Below are positions 8,264 to 11,188 of a stretch of DNA of 11,188 nt, piece by piece. The first letter of the stretch is position 1; the number at the start of each line of letters is the position of its first letter. The DNA is from Sulfurimonas sp. GTDB taxonomy: Bacteria > Campylobacterota > Campylobacteria > Campylobacterales > Sulfurimonadaceae. The notes below the pieces were generated by a model. The model saw nothing but the letters and a program-made list of their open reading frames with translations, was not told the origin of the DNA and did no database searches. The stretch is taken from assembly GCA_022712845.1 (NCBI GenBank), contig JAFLJV010000057.1, positions 1 through 11,188 of the forward strand, written 5' to 3'. The position numbers and the translations under genes are program-made.

Positions 8264-8503
8264 ATGAATTTTTCTGATGAAGAGTTAAGTATTTTTTATA
8301 AAAAAATCGGTTCAAATGTTAAAGAAGCTAGAAAAGAAAAAAACTTTACACAGATGGAGTTAGCTTTATCTTTAGAACATAACTCTGTCGGACATATTGC
8401 AAAAGCAGAATTATATAAGTATGGTAAACACTTTAATTTAGAACAACTTTATAAAATCTCTAAAGTTTTAGATATTAAATTAAGTGAACTGATTGATAGT
8501 TAA
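8264..8503 (+). CDS. Small XRE-family helix-turn-helix regulator
   Basis: A 79-residue protein that is almost entirely one Cro/C1-type DNA-binding domain. Residues about 15-75 form five predicted helices, with FTQMELALSLEH as the first two helices of the HTH and HNSVGHIAKAELYKYGKHF covering the recognition region, followed by LEQLYKISKVLDIKLSELI, a typical XRE ending. There is no effector domain. It is likely a dimeric repressor, perhaps of itself or of its neighbours. AGGA lies 12 bases before this ATG but only four bases before an out-of-frame ATG at 8256 that gives a three-codon ORF (ATG CAA TTA TGA) overlapping this start. It converges on the nucleotidyltransferase gene across a shared terminator. 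Confidence 0.85.
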   Translation: MNFSDEELSIFYKKIGSNVKEARKEKNFTQMELALSLEHNSVGHIAKAELYKYGKHFNLEQLYKISKVLDIKLSELIDS

Positions 8504-8510
8504 TTACATC

Positions 8511-8532
8511 AAGTGATATTAAAATATCACTT
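8511..8532. terminator. Bidirectional hairpin terminator between converging genes
   Basis: AAGTGATATT-AA-AATATCACTT forms a perfect 10-bp stem. It is flanked by TTTTGATTT on the plus side and by a weaker T-containing sequence (GATGTAATT) on the minus side. It lies between the XRE stop (8503) and the nucleotidyltransferase stop (8527), whose last two codons are inside the hairpin. The stem is AT-rich, so efficiency is uncertain. Confidence 0.6.
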
Positions 8533-9066
8533 TTGATTTATAGATTTTAAAAATATTTTAAACTTTTCCTTTGAACTTTCATTAATAGACCAAATCTTTA
8601 CTGACTCTAAGTCAAATTCATTTTGTTGTGCAACCCATATCGCTTGTTGTAAACATTGTTCATCATCCCAGTGATAATATGCAGCTAACCTATCTTTTAT
8701 ACAATCTGTCGGAGTAAGCAATCTTAAAACACCTGCATCTGTATCTATTTCAGCTATATCATCAACTGGGGCATCTCCTACACCAAGCGGACCAGAAGGA
8801 AATTCAATAAATAGTTTTGTATCTTTATGCACAAAATATCTATCATGTTCAGTAAAACCAAGCTCATCCATAATTTCATGAATTTTTTTGAATTGCTCGT
8901 TGTATTGATTGATTAAATCTAAATCATAAGAAGTATAATCACCTCTACTGTATATCTCTACGCACGAACCACCAGATAGAACTACATGAATATCTTTTGC
9001 TATAAGGGCATCACAAATAAATCCACCTAACTCTTTCATATCCATATTTTTAATCTGTTTTTTCAT
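8527..9066 (-). CDS. Nucleotidyltransferase-fold protein, putative toxin of an AbiE/MenAT-like pair
   Basis: A 179-residue cytoplasmic protein. The nucleotidyltransferase signature is visible: GGSC (32-35), then SYDLDLI with Asp48 and Asp50 (the GS-x(n)-D-x-D pattern that binds metal and NTP), and a likely third acidic residue, Glu88, in LFIEFPSG. A conserved-looking KDRLAAYYHW (124-133) recalls the lysine-aspartate motif of AbiEii/MenA-type enzymes. It is shorter than classical AbiEii (about 300 residues) and fits better with small uncharacterised nucleotidyltransferase families encoded next to a DNA-binding partner. The start overlaps the stop of the upstream winged-helix gene by four bases (ATGA), so the two are made together. 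If it acts as a toxin it may add nucleotides to tRNA or protein; this is inference from fold and context only. Confidence 0.7.
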   Translation of the reverse strand: MKKQIKNMDMKELGGFICDALIAKDIHVVLSGGSCVEIYSRGDYTSYDLDLINQYNEQFKKIHEIMDELGFTEHDRYFVHKDTKLFIEFPSGPLGVGDAPVDDIAEIDTDAGVLRLLTPTDCIKDRLAAYYHWDDEQCLQQAIWVAQQNEFDLESVKIWSINESSKEKFKIFLKSINQK

Positions 9067-9392
9067 AATGGCTTTTTTGGTCGTCTAGGGCGTTTTCTTT
9101 GCATTTGAAGTTTTTCTTTTAATTCAGGTTTATAGTATTCTCTTGCTTTATCAAGTAAAGATGTTAACTCATCAAGAAAAATATATCTAGGATTCAAAAA
9201 ATATACTTTTGTTCTACCAGACATTTTACTTAAAGCTAAACCAGCGTTTTCAAAATTTTTAAGTTGATTTTGTATAGATGGAAGTGCAACGTCAAAATAT
9301 TTAGAAATTTCTCGTGCATAACCTTCTTCAAATACTAAAAGATATTGCAGAGCTAATTCACGATTTTTTGTACCAAATAGTACTTCTAGCAT
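9063..9392 (-). CDS. Winged-helix DNA-binding protein, putative antitoxin/repressor
   Basis: A 109-residue protein with an ArsR/MarR-like winged-helix domain at about residues 10-70: YAREISKYFDVALPSIQNQL contains the helix-turn-helix, and SKMSGRTKVYFLNPRY forms the beta wing. A helical segment (73-98) and a very basic tail (QRKRPRRPKKP) follow. No metal-binding cysteines are present, so it is not a metal sensor. A good Shine-Dalgarno (AAGGA, six bases before ATG 9392) supports the start. It is the first gene of a two-gene operon with the nucleotidyltransferase, and its promoter carries repeats suited to autoregulation. In AbiE systems the antitoxin likewise has an N-terminal winged helix and represses its own promoter, but this protein lacks the larger AbiEi C-terminal domain. 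Confidence 0.75.
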   Translation of the reverse strand: MLEVLFGTKNRELALQYLLVFEEGYAREISKYFDVALPSIQNQLKNFENAGLALSKMSGRTKVYFLNPRYIFLDELTSLLDKAREYYKPELKEKLQMQRKRPRRPKKPL

Positions 9393-9408
9393 ATGACATC
9401 CTTATAAC

Positions 9409-9445
9409 ATAAATATTATATCATTTGATATAAATATTATATCAT
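9409..9445 (-). promoter_or_regulatory. Repeat-containing promoter/operator of the winged-helix/nucleotidyltransferase operon
   Basis: A 16-bp direct repeat, ATGATATAATATTTAT on the minus strand, occurs at 9409-9424 and 9430-9445, a period of 21 bp or two helical turns. Each copy contains a perfect TATAAT (9415-9420 and 9436-9441). The upstream copy also forms a near-perfect palindrome, TGATATAA-TAT-TTATATCA (9426-9444). The overlap of repeats with both -10 boxes suggests that the winged-helix protein or another repressor shuts the promoter. No good -35 is seen; for the upstream -10 it would fall at the insertion-sequence edge (about 9459-9464). Confidence 0.6.
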
Positions 9446-9459
9446 ATATTTTAAAGAAA

Positions 9460-9489
9460 TTTGACTTAATTGCAAAAACGGGTGCATAA
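9460..9489 (+). repeat. Left terminal inverted repeat of the insertion sequence
   Basis: Thirty bases whose exact reverse complement occurs at 10545-10574. Pairing stops immediately outside and inside, so the element ends are well defined. Confidence 0.95.
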
Positions 9490-9493
9490 TTTT

Positions 9494-10493
9494 CTAGTTT
9501 TTCTTATAATTCACTAAATAATAATCTACTAAATTCAACTTCATGCTTTTACTTAATCCACGATGCAAACTAATCATCCTAAAGGATCAGCTTCGCAAGT
9601 TATTTTTCATATGTGAAAAGACTCCACCTTCAAGAGCATTTGTTGTATTTTGAATATGTAGTTTTTTATAATTTTTATATGTAAATAAATAAGGTAGATT
9701 TGTTTTTAAACTTCTATATGCAGCTCTAATCTTTGGATGAGTATAATGGAGTTCACCAGTAGTTGAAGATACACTTTTTTCTTCTAAAAAATCTTTATAA
9801 AGTTTATACCAGTCATTAAGTTTTTGAGTAAAGTTTTTCTCTGTTGTTAGAGTTAATCTTAAAACTATTTTTTTGAGATCTTTACTAGCTTCTAGTTTTG
9901 GCCTCATAGTAATATATCTTTGTATTATCTTCTTTTGATGGAAGTGACACATTTGTATAGGTATATCCTTAAATGCTTTGTATAAGCCTCTTTTTCCATC
10001 TAAAGTAGCACTTTGTATTGTATATCCTAAATTCGAAAGTTCTTCTTTTAAATATTTGTAATCTTTTACCGTTTCGCTTTCGATATGCTTCCAAATAAGT
10101 ATCTCTTTGGATTCAACATCCTTATACCCCTCAAGGGGCACCTCGAAAACTAAAGTGCCTAGCTTGTCTTTTCTTTTGCCATAAAAAATAGCATCACAAA
10201 CCAAATTGACTGCTCTTGGTTTATGTACCTTTTCATCAACAATATATTCATCTCTTTGCTTCATTATCCATCGTATAGATTTATTATATTTATCTGCAAG
10301 TTGTTTGAGAGTTTGCCTCTGTAAAAAGTATTCTTTAAAAATAATTTCATGTAGTTGTTCTGGTCTTCTTTTAGAACTGAAAGATATTTTACAATTTTTG
10401 CAAAAATATCTTTTTATTCCTTTTCTTGAACCTCTATTTTGAGTGTTATTTGATTGGCAGTTTATGCATATTTTAGAGCTTTTTTACAGCCAT
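9494..10493 (-). pseudogene. IS256-like transposase (zinc-ribbon variant), apparently frameshifted and with an in-frame stop
   Basis: The protein would catalyse cut-and-paste or copy transposition. From ATG 10493 the frame reads MAVKKL and then stop. Removing one A from the A6 run at 10482-10487 joins it to a long frame (from 10483) beginning KSSKICINCQSNN. That frame holds a zinc ribbon (CINC at its start, then YFCKNC), an HTH-like segment (LKQLADKYNKS), and a DDE core: Asp in VCDAIFYG, Asp in ATLDGKRGLY, the conserved CHFHQ, and Glu in TNALEGGVF. The long frame stops at TGA 9587-9589 after NNLRS. The same frame then continues SFRMIS-LHRGLSKSMKLNLV to TAG at 9494, and LHRGLSK is the expected family C-terminus. 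The 24 bases 9566-9589 or thereabouts thus look like an insert carrying the stop. Without the two lesions the protein would be about 320-330 residues. An intact start at ATG 10264 would lack the zinc ribbon. Confidence 0.75.
9569..9592 (-). other. 24-nt palindromic in-frame insert carrying TGA in the transposase
   Basis: The segment encodes S-stop-SFRMIS between NNLR and LHRGL. Its core ATCCT-TT-AGGAT is a small inverted repeat. Removing it restores a continuous transposase C-terminus without changing frame. Exact borders are uncertain by a few bases because of short TTGC repeats on either side. Confidence 0.5.
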
Positions 10494-10544
10494 TTGTAAA
10501 TAAACCTTTGTTTACTCCCAATATACCACAGTTTATAAGGTATT

Positions 10545-10574
10545 TTATGCACCCGTTTTTGCAATTAAGTCAAA
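10545..10574 (-). repeat. Right terminal inverted repeat of the insertion sequence
   Basis: Exact reverse complement of 9460-9489. It ends 16 bp from the stop codon of the kinase gene. Confidence 0.95.
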
Positions 10575-10582
10575 AGTTTTAA

Positions 10583-10600
10583 AAAATTAGTTAATTTTTC
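10583..10600. terminator. Weak AT-only hairpin at the kinase 3' end
   Basis: AAAAATTA-GT-TAATTTTT (10583-10600, approximate) is self-complementary and overlaps the kinase stop codon. With no GC pairs it would be a weak terminator at best. Confidence 0.2.
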
Positions 10601-11188
10601 AACATCCCCTTAACACAAAAACTAAACTTCGAGCCTTTTGTAAATTCTGATTCCATATCAAGTGAGGTATCTAACAGTTTTAGTATATAAGAAACCATAG
10701 CTAAACCTATCCCCATTGAGTTATCCCAGCTATTTTTATCTACTCTGTAAAACTTACTTGTAACCTTATCTAAGTCATCATTTTTTATCCCTATACCACT
10801 ATCAACTACAGAGATTTTTTTGCCGTTAAAGATAATTTTTACATCGTTATTTGAGTATTTAAGTGCATTATCTACAAGGTTTATAAGAACTAACTCTATC
10901 ATTGTTTTATCACTTAGTATAACTGCTTCATCCACTTCAACTACTATCTCTCTATCTTTATACTTTGAAGATAAGTTTGTAGCAACTTCATTACACAGTT
11001 TTTTAATCTCAAATTCACTTTTTTTGATATCTAAATCACCATTTTCAAGTTTTACTGACAGAGCAAGCCTATCTAACATTTTAGAAATTTTATTACCATT
11101 TGAGCTAATTTTTGCCAAAAATTTATTGCGAATATTTTCAGGCATATCACTATCTTCTTCAATTGTTTGAGCATATCCTATTATAGAG
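10591..11188 (-). CDS. Sensor histidine kinase, C-terminal part (gene continues beyond window)
   Basis: The frame is open to the window edge. Upstream of the internal ATG at 11145 it reads SIIGYAQTIEEDSD, the sequence that normally follows the HELRTPLT box, so the phosphorylated His lies just outside and about 198 residues are visible. The rest of HisKA (KFLAKISSNGNKISKMLDRL) is followed by the HATPase domain: N box ELVLINLVDNALKYS, G1 box VVDSGIGIKNDDL, F box KFYRVDKNSW, G2 box SMGIGLAMV. The protein ends KGMLKN then TAA. It is of the PhoR/OmpR-partner type by overall pattern. A response regulator would be expected upstream (to the right). The insertion sequence starts 16 bp after the stop and does not break the gene. 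Confidence 0.9.
   Translation of the reverse strand, partial: SIIGYAQTIEEDSDMPENIRNKFLAKISSNGNKISKMLDRLALSVKLENGDLDIKKSEFEIKKLCNEVATNLSSKYKDREIVVEVDEAVILSDKTMIELVLINLVDNALKYSNNDVKIIFNGKKISVVDSGIGIKNDDLDKVTSKFYRVDKNSWDNSMGIGLAMVSYILKLLDTSLDMESEFTKGSKFSFCVKGMLKN

Larger units (their letters stand above)
9460..10574 (-). mobile_element. Insertion sequence, IS256-like with zinc-finger transposase variant
   Basis: A 1115-bp element bounded by perfect 30-bp terminal inverted repeats at 9460-9489 and 10545-10574 (outer end TTTGACTTAATTGC, inner end GGGTGCATAA). It contains a single transposase gene on the minus strand. The transposase has an N-terminal CXXC zinc ribbon and a Mutator/IS256-type DDE core, resembling the IS1249-type branch; the exact family should be confirmed in ISfinder. 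No 8- or 9-bp target duplication is visible at the ends as I place them. It lies between the 3' end of a kinase gene (16 bp away) and the promoter of the winged-helix operon, transcribed in the same direction as both. Confidence 0.9.

Noticed and set aside
10206..10442. 78-codon plus-strand ORF opposite the transposase
   Set aside because: It is antisense to the zinc-ribbon part of the transposase frame and has no family features or ribosome binding site.
10478..10490. Programmed -1 frameshift at A AAA AAG in the transposase
   Set aside because: The -1 frame reaches a stop within a few codons; joining the real frame needs a +1 shift.
9449..10583. Possible target-site duplication (TTTTAAA on both sides of the insertion sequence)
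   Set aside because: The two copies are at different distances from the inverted-repeat ends (4 bp on the left, 2 bp on the right) and are low-complexity AT sequence; the 8-9 bp directly adjacent do not match.
10820..11170. 116-codon plus-strand ORF opposite the right-end kinase
   Set aside because: It is the antisense shadow of a well-supported HATPase-domain gene; its Ser/Leu-rich composition is typical of such shadows.
1..11188. CRISPR arrays, tRNA or rRNA genes
   Set aside because: No regularly spaced repeats of suitable length and no cloverleaf or conserved rRNA segments were recognised on either strand.

Overview
The window looks like the chromosome of a Campylobacterota (epsilonproteobacterial) species, probably near Sulfurimonas/Sulfuricurvum or Arcobacter. 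The grounds are very AT-rich DNA, AT-rich codon use, a rho-murI gene pair as in Helicobacter, and protein sequences that read like that group. This is recognition from memory, not a database result.

Layout. (1) 1-6004, plus strand: the 3' part of rho, a possible 34-codon ORF, murI, then a three-gene signalling cassette (an exported PstS-like protein with a duplicated domain, a receiver-HD-GYP response regulator, and a membrane hybrid-type sensor kinase without a receiver). From the small ORF onward every junction overlaps by 1-8 nt, so 1331-6004 looks like one translationally coupled unit. (2) 6067-7833: dnaX, the clamp-loader gamma/tau subunit. (3) 7834-8263: a 430-bp gap with no clear gene. 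It holds a possible 46-codon minus-strand ORF with a good ribosome binding site and a stretch that may be decayed coding DNA. (4) 8264-9459: an accessory island. A small XRE-type regulator (plus strand) converges, across a bidirectional terminator, on a minus-strand two-gene module: a winged-helix DNA-binding protein and a nucleotidyltransferase-fold protein. The module resembles AbiE/MenAT-type toxin-antitoxin or abortive-infection pairs. Its promoter carries a 16-bp direct repeat at 21-bp spacing, and each copy contains a TATAAT -10 box. (5) 9460-10574: a complete insertion sequence with perfect 30-bp terminal inverted repeats and an IS256-like transposase of the zinc-finger variant type. 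The transposase appears damaged twice: a frameshift at codon 4-5 and an in-frame TGA inside a short palindromic insert near the C-terminus. (6) 10591-11188, minus strand: the C-terminal part of another sensor histidine kinase, running off the window.

How the parts may work together. The PBP-like, kinase and HD-GYP genes probably form one pathway in which an envelope signal controls cyclic-di-GMP hydrolysis. The winged-helix/nucleotidyltransferase module is the best candidate for a little-described system. The insertion sequence sits 67 bp upstream of its start codon, at the edge of its promoter, and may affect its expression.
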